Source of the DNA: Burkholderia anthina
Lineage (GTDB): Bacteria; Pseudomonadota; Gammaproteobacteria; Burkholderiales; Burkholderiaceae
DNA: 64,000 nucleotides
Assembly: GCF_902498995.1 (NCBI RefSeq)
Contig: NZ_CABVLY010000021.1
Coordinates: 1 to 64,000, forward strand
Direction of reading: 5' to 3'
The notes beneath the pieces were generated by a model. That model saw nothing but the letters and a program-made list of their open reading frames with translations, did no database searches and was not told the DNA's origin. Below are positions 33,628 through 42,852 of the stretch, piece by piece. Within the stretch, counting starts at the first letter, position 1. Each line of letters starts with the position of its first letter. The translations under genes and the position numbers were made by a program.

Positions 33628-35283
33628 ATGGCTGACACACTGCTCGACATTCCGCCCGTGCTGATCGTCGGCGCCGGGCCGACCGGCCTTGCCGCCGCAA
33701 TGAGTCTCGCTCGGGCTCGCGTGCCGGTGCGCATCATCGACCGGCTCGTCACGCCCGCGCCGTATTCACGAGCGATCGGCATCCAGGCGCGCACGCTCGA
33801 ATTGCTGGAGCAGCATCGCGCGGTCGAACCGTTCCTCGCGCTGGGCCATCGCGCGCATGCGGCCGCGCTGCATGCGGACGGCCGCGTGATCGCGCGGCTC
33901 GATTTCGACCCGCTGCAAACGCGCTATCCGTATCTGCTGTTTCTCGACCAGAGCATCACCGAGCGGCTGCTCGCCGAGCACCTCGCAGGGCTCGGCGTGA
34001 CGGTCGAGCGTGGCGTCACGCTCACCGCGTGCGAGGCAGGCGGCACGTCGCTCGACGTGAAGATTCGCGGCGCCGACGGTCTCGAACAAGCGTTCGCGCC
34101 GTCATACCTGATCGCCGCCGACGGCGCGCACAGCACGGTCCGCCATCTGCTCGGCGTCGGCTTTGCCGGGCATGCGTTCGAACAGACTTTCCTGCTCGCC
34201 GATTTCGCGGCGATACCCGACTGGCCGGAAGAGGAGATTCACCTGTTCACGACGTCCAACGGCATCGCGGGGCTGTTCCCGATGGGCGGTGGCCGCTTCC
34301 GGCTTGTCGCCGACCGGCCGCCCGGCAGCGATGCATCGCCCGAGACGTCGACGCCGTCGCTTGCGGAATGCGAGGCGATCGTGCGTGCGCGCGTGGGCGC
34401 GTCGATCTCGCCGAGCGATCTCGCGTGGTCGTCGTATTTCCACCTGCACAGCCGGATGGTCGATCGGCTGCGTCACGGGCGCGTGTTTTTCGCGGGCGAC
34501 GCCGCGCACGTCCACAGCCCGGCGGGCGCGCAGGGCATGAACACGGGCATTCAGGAAGCGTTCAATCTGGGCTGGAAGCTCGCGAGCGTGCTCGGCGCGG
34601 GCTCGCCGGAACGGCTGCTCGACACGTATCACGCGGAGCGTCATCCGATCGAGCGCGACGTGTTGCGGCAGACCGGCCTCGTCACGCAGATCGTCGAAGC
34701 CGACCACGGCGCGATGAAGCTGCTGCGCGATCATGTCGTGCCGCTGCTGGCGTCGTTCGGGCCGCTGCGCGATGCGGTGCGGCGCACCGTCAGCGAGCTC
34801 GGCGTGCAATACCGGAAGAGCGCGCTCACGCTCGAACGCGTGCTCGATGGCGGGCCGCGGGCCGGCGAGCGCGCGCCCGATGCGCTCGTGCACGTCGTCG
34901 ACGGGCCGCTCGGTCAGGCGCCCGGAACCGCGCGGCTATACGACCTGCACGATCCGGCGAGCTTCACGCTGCTGCTGCTCGAGGAACCGGTCAACGGCGA
35001 AGCGGGCGAGACGGCCGATGTGCCGCCGATGCCCGCGGATGCGCAGGCGCTCGTGCAGGGGCTGGAGCGGATCATGCCGGGCGCCGTGCGTGCGTGGCGC
35101 GTCGCTGATGCCGCAAGCGACGGAGCGGACGGGCTCGCGCAGGCGTACGGTCGCTCGAGGCCATCGTTCTATCTGCTGCGGCCCGACGGTTACATCGCGG
35201 CGCGCGGCCGCACCGCAACCGATGCGAACGCGCTGCTGCGCCATTGCGAAAGCTGGTTCGCGGGCATGTCGCTGCCCGCGTAG
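33628..35283 (+). CDS. FAD-dependent monooxygenase, phenol hydroxylase-like
   Basis: 551-residue flavoprotein hydroxylase. The FAD fold LIVGAGPTGLAAAMSLARAR lies at about residues 12-31, the DG motif IAADGAHSTVRHLLG at about 158 and the GD motif FFAGDAAHVHSPAGAQGMNT at about 288-307. A C-terminal thioredoxin-like domain (SRPSFYLLRPDGYIAARG) completes the phenol/3-HPP hydroxylase architecture. It is a second member of the family in this window besides 11401-13134, with different sequence. GAGG lies eight bases before the ATG. It is convergent with fdsD, nine bases away at the 3' ends, with no terminator between. Substrate unknown. Confidence 0.85.
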   Translation: MADTLLDIPPVLIVGAGPTGLAAAMSLARARVPVRIIDRLVTPAPYSRAIGIQARTLELLEQHRAVEPFLALGHRAHAAALHADGRVIARLDFDPLQTRYPYLLFLDQSITERLLAEHLAGLGVTVERGVTLTACEAGGTSLDVKIRGADGLEQAFAPSYLIAADGAHSTVRHLLGVGFAGHAFEQTFLLADFAAIPDWPEEEIHLFTTSNGIAGLFPMGGGRFRLVADRPPGSDASPETSTPSLAECEAIVRARVGASISPSDLAWSSYFHLHSRMVDRLRHGRVFFAGDAAHVHSPAGAQGMNTGIQEAFNLGWKLASVLGAGSPERLLDTYHAERHPIERDVLRQTGLVTQIVEADHGAMKLLRDHVVPLLASFGPLRDAVRRTVSELGVQYRKSALTLERVLDGGPRAGERAPDALVHVVDGPLGQAPGTARLYDLHDPASFTLLLLEEPVNGEAGETADVPPMPADAQALVQGLERIMPGAVRAWRVADAASDGADGLAQAYGRSRPSFYLLRPDGYIAARGRTATDANALLRHCESWFAGMSLPA

Positions 35284-35291
35284 CGGGGCGC

Positions 35292-35543
35292 TCAGGCAGA
35301 CGCGGCGGCCGGCACGAGCGAAGCGCGGTGCGCGGCGATCGCGGCGAGCACGATCGGTGCCGCGCGTTGTGCGGCGGCGCTCGACGGATCGTCGAGCGCG
35401 GCGAGAAACGCGCGGCGCATCCGCGGCGCCCAGAAGCGCCGGATATGTTCGGCGATCCCGGTCAGCGCTTCTTCGCGATCGGGCATCGATTCGAAGAAAG
35501 CGCCGATCTGGTTGGCCATGTCGATCAGGTGTCCGTTGTCCAT
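35292..35543 (-). CDS. fdsD: Formate dehydrogenase delta subunit
   Basis: 83-residue helical protein matching FdsD: start LIDMANQIGAFFESMPDREE, then GIAEHIRRFWAPRMRRAFLA with the conserved RRFWxPRM. FdsD is a small subunit needed for a stable, active soluble NAD-dependent formate dehydrogenase in Cupriavidus and Rhodobacter. It lies seven bases after fdsA as the last gene of the fds operon. No fdsC (FdhD-type sulfur carrier) lies between them. Confidence 0.93.
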   Translation of the reverse strand: MDNGHLIDMANQIGAFFESMPDREEALTGIAEHIRRFWAPRMRRAFLAALDDPSSAAAQRAAPIVLAAIAAHRASLVPAAASA

Positions 35544-35550
35544 CGCGTCC

Positions 35551-38502
35551 TCACTTGCCCGTCGTCACGGCAGCCTGCGTGCCGGCGCGGCGCTCGAGCA
35601 GGTCGAGCTGCTCCGAGTTGAAGCGCGCGTACGCACGCTGCCAGTCGGACGGTTGCGCCACCGGCATCACCTGCACGGCCGTCACCTTGTATTCCGGGCA
35701 ATTCGTCGCCCAGTCGGAACTGTCCGTCGTGATCACGTTCGCGCCCGATTCGGGGAAGTGGAACGTCGTGTACACGACCCCCGGCTGCATGCGCTCGGCC
35801 ACGAGCGCGCGCAGCACCGTATGACCGGCGCGCGATTCGATGCCGACCCAGTCGCCGGTGCGGATCCCGCGATCCTCCGCGTCGTGCGGATGGATCTCGA
35901 GGCGGTCCTCTTCGTGCCACTGGACGTTTTCGGTGCGACGGGTCTGCGCGCCGACGTTGTATTGCGACAGAATGCGGCCCGTCGTCAGGATCAGCGGATA
36001 GCGCTGCGTGACCTTTTCCGGCGTCGGGATGAACTGCGTGATCACGAACCGGCCCTTGCCGCGCACGAATTCGTCGATGTGCATCGTCGGCGTGCCTTCC
36101 GGCGCCTGTTCGTTGCACGGCCACTGGATGCTGCCCATCGCGTCGAGCTTCTCGTACGACACGCCCGAGAAGGTCGGCGTGAGCCGCGCGATCTCGTCCA
36201 TGATTTCCGACGGATGCGTGTAGTGCATGTCGTAGCCGAGCGCCTGCGACAGCAGCAGCGTCACTTCCCAGTCCGCGTAGCCGGCGAGCGGCGGCATCAC
36301 CTTGCGCACGCGCGAGATGCGGCGCTCCGCGTTTGTGAACGTGCCGTCCTTCTCGAGGAACGTCGAGCCCGGCAGCAGCACGTGAGCGTATTTCGCGGTT
36401 TCGTTCAGGAAGATGTCCTGCACGACGATGCATTCCATCGACGACAGCGCGGCGGCGACATGCTGCGTGTTCGGGTCCGACTGGACGATGTCTTCGCCCT
36501 GGCAGTAGAGCCCCTTGAAGCTGCCGTCGAGCGCTGCGTCGAACATGTTCGGAATGCGCAGCCCCGGTTCCGGTTGCAGCGTGGCCGACCATGCCTGTTC
36601 GAACTGCGTGCGGACGACTTCGTCGCCGATGTGCCGGTAGCCGGGCAGCTCGTGCGGGAACGAGCCCATGTCGCACGAACCCTGCACGTTGTTCTGGCCG
36701 CGCAGCGGATTGACGCCGACGCCTTCGCGGCCGATATTGCCGGTCGCCATCGCGAGGTTCGCGATGCCCATCACCGTCGTCGAGCCCTGAGCGTGTTCGG
36801 TCACGCCGAGACCGTAGTAGATCGCGGCGTTGCCGCCGGTCGCATAGAGGCGCGCGGCTTCGCGCACCAGCGCCGCCGGCACGCCCGTCACGTCCGCGGT
36901 CGCTTCCGGCGAGTTCTCGGCGCGCGACACGAACTCGCGCCATTGCTCGAATGCACGCGTCTCGCAGCGCTCGGCAACGAACGCGTCGGCGACGAGCCCT
37001 TCGGTGACGATCACGTGCGCGAGGGCATTGACCATCGCGACGTTGGTGCCGGGCCGCAGTTGCAGATGATGCGTGGCCTTCACGTGCGGACCGTCGACCA
37101 CGTCGATGCGGCGCGGATCGATCACGATCAGCTTCGCGCCTTCGCGGATGCGCCGTTTCAGGCGCGAGCCGAACACCGGGTGGCCGTCGGTCGGGTTCGC
37201 ACCCATCACGACGATCACGTCGGCGTGGCCGACGGACGCGAAGGTCTGCGTGCCGGCCGATTCGCCGAGCGTCGTCTTCAGGCCGTAGCCGGTCGGCGAA
37301 TGGCACACGCGGGCGCAGGTGTCGACGTTGTTGTTGCCGAACGCGGCGCGCACGAGCTTCTGTACGAGGTAGGTTTCCTCGTTCGTGCAGCGCGACGACG
37401 TGATGCCGCCGATCGAATCGCGGCCGTACTTCTGCTGCAGCTTGCGGAACTGCGTCGCCGCGTAGGCGAGCGCTTCTTCCCAGCTGACTTCGCGCCACGG
37501 ATCGGTGATCTTCTCGCGGATCATCGGCTTCGTGATGCGGTCCTTGTGCGTCGCATAGCCCCACGCGAAGCGCCCCTTCACGCAGGCGTGGCCTTCGTTC
37601 GCGAGGCCGTTCTTGTGCGGTGTCATGCGCACGACCTGCGTGCCCTTCATCTCCGCCTTGAACGAGCAGCCGACGCCGCAATACGCGCAGGTGGTGATGA
37701 CCGAATGCTCGGCCTGGCCGAGCTGGACAACGGACTTCTCCTGCAGCGTGGCGGTCGGGCAGGCGGCGACGCAGGCGCCGCACGATACGCATTCCGAGGC
37801 CATGAACGATTCGCTTTCGCCGGCGGCGACGCGCGATTCGAAGCCGCGCGCGGCGATCGTCAGCGCGAACGTGCCTTGCGTTTCCTCGCACGCGCGCACG
37901 CAGCGGTTGCATACGATGCACTTCGACGGATCGTACGTGAAGTACGGATTCGATTCGTCCTTGGTGTCGCGCAGGTGATTCGCGCCATCGAAGCCGTAGC
38001 GCACTTCGCGCAGCCCGACGACGCCGGCCATGTCCTGCAGTTCGCAATCGCCGTTGGCGGGGCAGGTGAGACAGTCGAGCGGGTGATCGGAGATGTACAG
38101 CTCCATCACGTTACGGCGCAGCGATTGCAGCCGGTCGGATTGCGTGCGCACCTTCATGCCGGCTTCGGCCGGTGTCGTGCACGACGCCGGGTAGCCGCGC
38201 CGGCCTTCGATTTCGACGAGGCACAGACGGCACGAGCCGAACGGTTCGAGCGAGTCGGTCGCGCAAAGTTTCGGGACGTTCACGCCGGCTTCGATCGCGG
38301 CGCGCATCACCGACGTGCCGGCCGGCACCGTGACCGGCCGGCCGTCGATTTCGAGCGTGACGTCGGTGTCGGCATGGCGTTGCGGCGTGCCGTAGTCGGT
38401 ATCGTCGAACGGATCGAGCGCGCGTGCCTGTGCGGCGCTCTTGCACGCGCATTGGCCCGAGCCGCAGCCGCCTTGGCGGACGTTGTTCGTGTCGAGTGAC
38501 AT
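35551..38502 (-). CDS. fdsA: NAD-dependent formate dehydrogenase alpha subunit
   Basis: 983-residue molybdoenzyme subunit that oxidises formate to CO2 at a bis-MGD molybdenum centre. In order: a 2Fe-2S ferredoxin domain (about 45-125, SLEPFGSCRLCLVEIEGRRG), a His-Cys 4Fe-4S (HPLDCLTCPANGDCELQ), two 4Fe-4S clusters (CIVCNRCVRAC and CVSCGACVAACPTATL) and the Nar-type cluster (CAYCGVGCSF). The Mo domain follows, with the Cys ligand in VDTCARVCHSP (about 378) rather than selenocysteine, then the C-terminal cofactor domain (HFPESGANVIT). It accepts electrons from formate and passes them to FdsB/FdsG. The start at 38502 fits the family. Overlap-free operon after fdsB. Confidence 0.97.
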   Translation of the reverse strand: MSLDTNNVRQGGCGSGQCACKSAAQARALDPFDDTDYGTPQRHADTDVTLEIDGRPVTVPAGTSVMRAAIEAGVNVPKLCATDSLEPFGSCRLCLVEIEGRRGYPASCTTPAEAGMKVRTQSDRLQSLRRNVMELYISDHPLDCLTCPANGDCELQDMAGVVGLREVRYGFDGANHLRDTKDESNPYFTYDPSKCIVCNRCVRACEETQGTFALTIAARGFESRVAAGESESFMASECVSCGACVAACPTATLQEKSVVQLGQAEHSVITTCAYCGVGCSFKAEMKGTQVVRMTPHKNGLANEGHACVKGRFAWGYATHKDRITKPMIREKITDPWREVSWEEALAYAATQFRKLQQKYGRDSIGGITSSRCTNEETYLVQKLVRAAFGNNNVDTCARVCHSPTGYGLKTTLGESAGTQTFASVGHADVIVVMGANPTDGHPVFGSRLKRRIREGAKLIVIDPRRIDVVDGPHVKATHHLQLRPGTNVAMVNALAHVIVTEGLVADAFVAERCETRAFEQWREFVSRAENSPEATADVTGVPAALVREAARLYATGGNAAIYYGLGVTEHAQGSTTVMGIANLAMATGNIGREGVGVNPLRGQNNVQGSCDMGSFPHELPGYRHIGDEVVRTQFEQAWSATLQPEPGLRIPNMFDAALDGSFKGLYCQGEDIVQSDPNTQHVAAALSSMECIVVQDIFLNETAKYAHVLLPGSTFLEKDGTFTNAERRISRVRKVMPPLAGYADWEVTLLLSQALGYDMHYTHPSEIMDEIARLTPTFSGVSYEKLDAMGSIQWPCNEQAPEGTPTMHIDEFVRGKGRFVITQFIPTPEKVTQRYPLILTTGRILSQYNVGAQTRRTENVQWHEEDRLEIHPHDAEDRGIRTGDWVGIESRAGHTVLRALVAERMQPGVVYTTFHFPESGANVITTDSSDWATNCPEYKVTAVQVMPVAQPSDWQRAYARFNSEQLDLLERRAGTQAAVTTGK

Positions 38503-38519
38503 GCAGGGCTCCTTCTGGA

Positions 38520-40097
38520 TCAGGCCGCAGCCTTGACCGGACCCGCCGCGGCTTGCTTGCCGGCGGCGAGCCCGAAATCTTCGGGGAAATGGTCGAGTGC
38601 GGACAGCACCGGGTACGGCGTCATCCCGCCCATCGCGCACAACGAACCGGCCAGCATCGTGTCGCACAGGTCGCGCAGCAGCGTGACCTGCCGCTCCGAC
38701 GTGTCGCCCTGGCGGATGCGGGCGATCGTCTCGACGCCGCGCGTCGATCCGATCCGGCACGGCGTGCACTTGCCGCACGATTCGATCGCGCAGAACTTCA
38801 TCGCGTATTCGGCGAGTTCGGCGAGATTCGACGTGTCGTCGTGCAGCACGATGCCGCCGTGACCGACGACTGCACCGATCGCCGTATAGGCCTCGTAGTC
38901 GAGCGGCACGTCCCATTGATGTTCGGGCAGGTAGGTGCCGAGCGGGCCGCCCACTTGAGCGGCGCGCGCGGGGCGCCCGCTTGCCGTGCCGCCGCCGTAG
39001 TCGAACAGCAGCTCGCGCAGCGTGACGCCGAATGCGAGTTCGACGAGCCCGCCGTGACGGATGTTGCCCGCGAGCTGGAACGGCAGCGTGCCGCGCGAGC
39101 GGCCCATCCCGTAGTCGCGATAGAACGCGGCGCCGCGTGCGAAGATCACCGGCGCCGTTGCGAGCGTGATCACGTTGTTGATCACGGTCGGCTGGCCGAA
39201 CAGGCCGGCGAGCGCAGGCAGCGGCGGCTTCGCGCGCACGACGCCGCGCTTGCCTTCGAGCGATTCGAGCAGCGCCGTTTCCTCGCCGCACACGTACGAG
39301 CCTGCGCCTTTCGCGACGTGCAGGTCGAACGCATGCGCGGAGCCGAGCACGTGTTCGCCGAGCCAGCCGGCTGCGCGGGCGCGCTCGATCGCGGTTTCGA
39401 GCGCCGCGATCGCGTGCGGGTATTCGCTGCGCACGTAGATGTAGCCGAGCGTCGCGCCTGTTGCGATGCCCGCGATGATCATCCCTTCGATCAGGCAGTA
39501 CGGATCGCTTTCCATGATCAGGCGGTCGGAAAACGTGCCCGAATCGCCTTCGTCCGCGTTGCAGACGATGTATTTTTGAGCGGCGCTCGCGTGCCGGACG
39601 GTGCGCCACTTGATGCCGGCCGGGAAAGCCGCGCCGCCGCGGCCGCGCAGCCCCGATTCGATCAGCGTCTCGCATGCGGCGTCGCCGTCGAGCGCGAGGG
39701 CGTTTTTCAGGCCGGCGAGGCCGTCGTGCTTCAGGTAATCGTCGATCGACAGCGGATCGGTCAGGCCGATGCGCGCGAAGGTCAGGCGCTGCTGGCGGGC
39801 GAGATAGGGCAACCCGTCGACGAGACCGACGCCGCTCGGATGCGCGCCGCCGTCGATCCAGTTCGCGTCGAACAGGGCCGGCACGTCGGCGGCCGACAGG
39901 TTCGCATAGCCGACGCGTCCGGCGGTCGTGCCGACCTCGACGAGCGGCTCGAGCCAGAGCAGCCCGCGCGAGCCGTTGCGGATCAGCTCGATCTCGATGC
40001 CGCGCCGTTCGGCTTCCGCGACGATTGCGCCGGCCAGTGCATCGGCGCCGAGTGCCAGCGCGGACGAATCGCGCGGAACGTAGATGCGGGTCGTCAT
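38520..40097 (-). CDS. fdsB: Formate dehydrogenase beta subunit (NADH-FMN)
   Basis: 525 residues that bind FMN and NAD and pass electrons to NAD+. The N-terminal thioredoxin-like part (about 1-120) precedes the NuoF-like core: GLRGRGGAAFPAGIKW (about 155, FMN/NAD), NADEGDSGTFSDRLIM, GAGSYVCGEETALLESLEGK and the 4Fe-4S motif ESCGKCTPCRIGS (about 445). The start overlaps the fdsG stop in ATGA, so they are coupled. The 17-base gap to fdsA keeps all in one operon. Confidence 0.96.
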   Translation of the reverse strand: MTTRIYVPRDSSALALGADALAGAIVAEAERRGIEIELIRNGSRGLLWLEPLVEVGTTAGRVGYANLSAADVPALFDANWIDGGAHPSGVGLVDGLPYLARQQRLTFARIGLTDPLSIDDYLKHDGLAGLKNALALDGDAACETLIESGLRGRGGAAFPAGIKWRTVRHASAAQKYIVCNADEGDSGTFSDRLIMESDPYCLIEGMIIAGIATGATLGYIYVRSEYPHAIAALETAIERARAAGWLGEHVLGSAHAFDLHVAKGAGSYVCGEETALLESLEGKRGVVRAKPPLPALAGLFGQPTVINNVITLATAPVIFARGAAFYRDYGMGRSRGTLPFQLAGNIRHGGLVELAFGVTLRELLFDYGGGTASGRPARAAQVGGPLGTYLPEHQWDVPLDYEAYTAIGAVVGHGGIVLHDDTSNLAELAEYAMKFCAIESCGKCTPCRIGSTRGVETIARIRQGDTSERQVTLLRDLCDTMLAGSLCAMGGMTPYPVLSALDHFPEDFGLAAGKQAAAGPVKAAA

Positions 40098-40594
40098 GCG
40101 GCCTCCGGGGTGTGAGCGGCCGCGTCGGCGAGCAACGCGTCGAATTTCTCCGGCGTGACCTTTGCGTGCAGCACGCCGTTGACCGTCATCGACGGCGATT
40201 GCGCGCACAGCCCGAGGCAGTAGACCGATTCGAGCGCGACTGCATCCGGCGCGTGCGCGTCGGCGCCGTTGCCGTGTGCCGCGTCGAACCGGCAACCCGT
40301 GCGTGCTTCCGCGTGCGCGGCCAGTGCCTCGCAACCCATGCTGCGGCACGCTTCGGCGCGGCACACCTGGATCGTCACGCGCGCGGGCGGCGTGGTGCGG
40401 AAGTGATGGTAGTAGGTGAGCACGCCGTGGACTTCCGCGCGCGACAGGTTCAGCGCCTTCGCAAGCGGCGCGACGCAGCCCGCCGGCACGTAACCCGCGT
40501 CGTCCTGGATCGCGTGCAGGATCGCGACGAGCGAGCGGCCGGCGCGCGCATGGCGCTCGACGAGCGCGTCGGGCGCATGGGAATTCGGGGACAT
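40094..40594 (-). CDS. fdsG: Formate dehydrogenase gamma subunit (2Fe-2S)
   Basis: 166 residues of the NuoE type. The 2Fe-2S cysteines are in QVCRAEACRSMG (about residue 83-88) and YCLGLCAQSPS (about 123-127). The N-terminal helical part has AILHAIQDDAGYVPAG and LSRAEVHGVLTYYHHFRTTP. First gene of the operon fdsG-fdsB-fdsA-fdsD, divergent from the regulator gene at 40726 with 131 bases between starts. Confidence 0.96.
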   Translation of the reverse strand: MSPNSHAPDALVERHARAGRSLVAILHAIQDDAGYVPAGCVAPLAKALNLSRAEVHGVLTYYHHFRTTPPARVTIQVCRAEACRSMGCEALAAHAEARTGCRFDAAHGNGADAHAPDAVALESVYCLGLCAQSPSMTVNGVLHAKVTPEKFDALLADAAAHTPEAA

Positions 40595-40725
40595 CGGTTA
40601 TGCTCCTCCAAAGTCTCATATGCGCTCGAAATTCATATAGTGCGCACCGGGACTTCGTTCTGATTGATTTTAGCCAACGATAAGCGGAAGATTTCGCGGT
40701 CGCAATAGGAAATCGGAGTACATAA

Positions 40726-41832
40726 TTGGTTCGAATCGAATGCGACGCGTATCTGACCGTACGCGACACCGAGGGCCGCACGGCCAGTCTGTCGGACGTC
40801 GCGCCGTTGCTGGAGCTGGTGGCCGACACGGGCAGCATCGCGCAGGCCGCGCAGGTGAAAGGGCTGTCGTATCGGCACGCGTGGGGCATGCTGCGCGCGC
40901 TGGAGGCGTGCGTCGGCGCGGAGTTGATCGAAACCGCGCGCGGCAAGGGATCGACGCTGTCGGAGCTCGGGCAGGCGATCGTCGATGCGCAGCGCCTCGC
41001 GCGCAGCCGTCTCGACGGCAACCTGCGCGCGCTGGCGGCCGAAGTGGCGAGCGACCTGAACCGGCGGCTCGCGCAGCGCGACGGCGCCGTGCGCATTCAT
41101 GCGTCGCACGGCTACGCGGTGGCGGCACTCGTTTCCGCGCTCGTCGACGTGCAGGCAGCCGTCGACATCAAGTATCGGGAGAGCGTCGAGGCGGTGCAGG
41201 CGCTTGCGCGCGGCGAATGCGAGCTGGCCGGCTTCCATCTGCCGCGCGGCGCATTCCGTGAGCAGTGCGCGCAGATCTACCGGCCGTGGCTCGACGATAC
41301 GCGTCATGTGCTCATTCATCTGACGCGTCGTCAGCAAGGGTTGTTCGTGCCGCGCGGCAATCCGAAGCAGGTCCGCGGGCTCGCCGATCTCGCCCGCAAC
41401 GACATCCGCTTCGTCAACCGGCAGCCGGGGTCGGGCACCCGGATGTTGCTGGATCTCGCGCTGCGCGCGATCGGCATCGATCCCGAGCGCATCGACGGCT
41501 ATGCGTCGGCCGAGCTCACGCACTCGGCGATCGCGGCGTTCGTCGCGAGCGGGATGGCCGACCTCGGCTTCGGCGTCGAACCGGCCGCCCATCATTTCGG
41601 GCTCGATTTCATCCCGGTCGTCGACGAGGACTACTACTTCGCGTGCGAGCGGGCGCGGCTCGACTCGCGGCCGCTCGCCGGCGTGCTGGCATTGTTGCGC
41701 GATGCGCGTTTCGTCGAGCGTGTCGCTCATCTCGACGGCTACGATCCGGCCGCTTGCGGAACGCTGACCGGCATCGCGACGGGGCTGGCCGGCAGCGACG
41801 GCGCGGCCGCGACGGACGGCAATGCGCGGTAA
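40726..41832 (+). CDS. fdsR: FdsR-type regulator of formate dehydrogenase
   Basis: 368 residues: an N-terminal ModE/LysR-like winged helix (LLELVADTGSIAQAAQVKGL, then SYRHAWGMLRALEACVG) and a C-terminal periplasmic-binding-type ligand domain (RFVNRQPGSGTRMLLDLALR, then YASAELTHSAIAAFVASGMA and DLGFGVEPAAHHFGL). In Cupriavidus a protein of this architecture, FdsR, is encoded divergently from fds and controls it; by position and domains this is the counterpart. The start is TTG at 40726, selected because GGAG lies seven bases upstream and no ATG is near. The ligand may be formate or molybdate-related. Confidence 0.87.
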   Translation: MVRIECDAYLTVRDTEGRTASLSDVAPLLELVADTGSIAQAAQVKGLSYRHAWGMLRALEACVGAELIETARGKGSTLSELGQAIVDAQRLARSRLDGNLRALAAEVASDLNRRLAQRDGAVRIHASHGYAVAALVSALVDVQAAVDIKYRESVEAVQALARGECELAGFHLPRGAFREQCAQIYRPWLDDTRHVLIHLTRRQQGLFVPRGNPKQVRGLADLARNDIRFVNRQPGSGTRMLLDLALRAIGIDPERIDGYASAELTHSAIAAFVASGMADLGFGVEPAAHHFGLDFIPVVDEDYYFACERARLDSRPLAGVLALLRDARFVERVAHLDGYDPAACGTLTGIATGLAGSDGAAATDGNAR

Positions 41833-41933
41833 CAAGGCCCGGATTGGACCGCGCTGCAGCAGCGGGGGATTTGCGCTACGCTTGCCGCTTGATCAACGTT
41901 CCAACAAGCACGCCGTTCAGGCGTCATCCCGCC

Positions 41934-42203
41934 ATGAAACTTTCCGTTCCCCTCTCCGCGGCAGCGTTGACCGCGGGGCTTCTGGTCGCCGTATCGCCGT
42001 TTGCGTTTGCGCAGAATTCGCCGGGCGTACCCGGCGGCATCCTGAGCGACCAGTTTCGCCTGAACGAGCATCCGCAGATGCCGTTCGCTGCGTCGGCGCC
42101 GTCGCAGAAATATCAGTCCGGCAAGAAGTCGTCGCTGCGTCGCAAGGGTGACTTGGGTGACCCGAACGGCTGCAACCTGAAGTGCCCGATGGATAGCCAG
42201 TAA
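41934..42203 (+). CDS. Small secreted protein with C-terminal Cys pair
   Basis: 89-residue precursor with a clear signal peptide (MKLSVPLSAAALTAGLLVAV then FAFA before QNSPG). The mature part of about 62 residues is Pro/Gly/Ser-rich, with a basic patch (SGKKSSLRRKG) and a C-terminal GDPNGCNLKCPMDSQ with cysteines at 82 and 86. I do not recognise a family. It follows fdsR by about 100 bases and ends at its own terminator, so it is likely a separate gene. Start chosen by the signal peptide. Confidence 0.7.
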   Translation: MKLSVPLSAAALTAGLLVAVSPFAFAQNSPGVPGGILSDQFRLNEHPQMPFAASAPSQKYQSGKKSSLRRKGDLGDPNGCNLKCPMDSQ

Positions 42204-42279
42204 AGACGGACGCAGGCGCGCTGCAGGGTCACCGGCACGCGTCTGGCCGATGGCTGCACGGGGTCCGTGCGGTTCTCTC

Positions 42280-42324
42280 CGAGCCCCGCGCAGCTTGCTG
42301 CTTCGCGGGGCTCGTGCTTTTTGG
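42280..42324 (+). terminator. Terminator of the small secreted protein gene
   Basis: CGAGCCCCGCG (42280-42290) pairs over 11 bases with CGCGGGGCTCG (42304-42314); an inner CAGC/GCTG stem lies in the loop. TGCTTTTTGG follows. Confidence 0.82.
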
Positions 42325-42366
42325 CGCGGCGCCGTGCAAGAGGGCGAACGGGGAGGGGATGAATAT

Positions 42367-42378
42367 AGGGTTAACCCT
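42367..42378. promoter_or_regulatory. Perfect palindrome upstream of the DUF4148 gene
   Basis: AGGGTTAACCCT is a perfect 12-base palindrome about 130 bases before the DUF4148 start. An imperfect inverted repeat GGAAG-GATGT-CTTCC lies 8 bases further (42386-42400). Both sit in an A/T-enriched promoter region (42355-42500) and could bind a dimeric regulator. Confidence 0.3.
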
Positions 42379-42504
42379 GAATTCTGGAAGGATGTCTTCC
42401 ACAAACCTGCCTTATTCTTAAGCACTCACCTACATAAACTTTGGTTTGTCAGCGGTGAACGAGGTGTCCACCGCGAAAACAGACAAATGTGGAGGTAGGT
42501 CATC

Positions 42505-42852
42505 ATGAAGTCGCTCGTTCAAGCCGTTGTCGTTGCTGCCGCTCTCGTTGCCCCGGTCGTGTCGTTCGCGCAGTCCGGCTCGGCACTCACCCGCGCACAG
42601 GTTCGCGCCGAACTGGTTCAACTGCAGCAAGCGGGTTACAACACGGCCCGCGGCGAAGATCCGCACTATCCGGAAGCCATCCAGGCTGCCACCGCGCGTG
42701 TTGCCGAGCAGCAGCGCCTCGCCCAGGCACAGGGTGCCGACGCCAGCGGGTACGGCGCACAAGCGCAAGGTGCATCGGCATCGGGTTCGCGCGCCATGGG
42801 TGTGCGCCCGGCCAGCGCGGAAGAAATGAAGTCGCTGTATCGCGGCAGCTAA
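42505..42852 (+). CDS. DUF4148 exported protein
   Basis: 115-residue precursor: signal peptide cut after VSFAQ or VVSFA (about residue 22), then the DUF4148 core LTRAQVRAELVQLQQAGYN with the conserved ED-PHYPEAIQAATARVAEQ, and a Gln/Ala/Ser-rich tail ending ASAEEMKSLYRGS. It is a family expanded in Burkholderia; its function is unknown. GGAGG lies ten bases before the ATG, a very strong ribosome binding site, and the upstream A/T-rich region suggests regulated high expression. Confidence 0.9.
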   Translation: MKSLVQAVVVAAALVAPVVSFAQSGSALTRAQVRAELVQLQQAGYNTARGEDPHYPEAIQAATARVAEQQRLAQAQGADASGYGAQAQGASASGSRAMGVRPASAEEMKSLYRGS

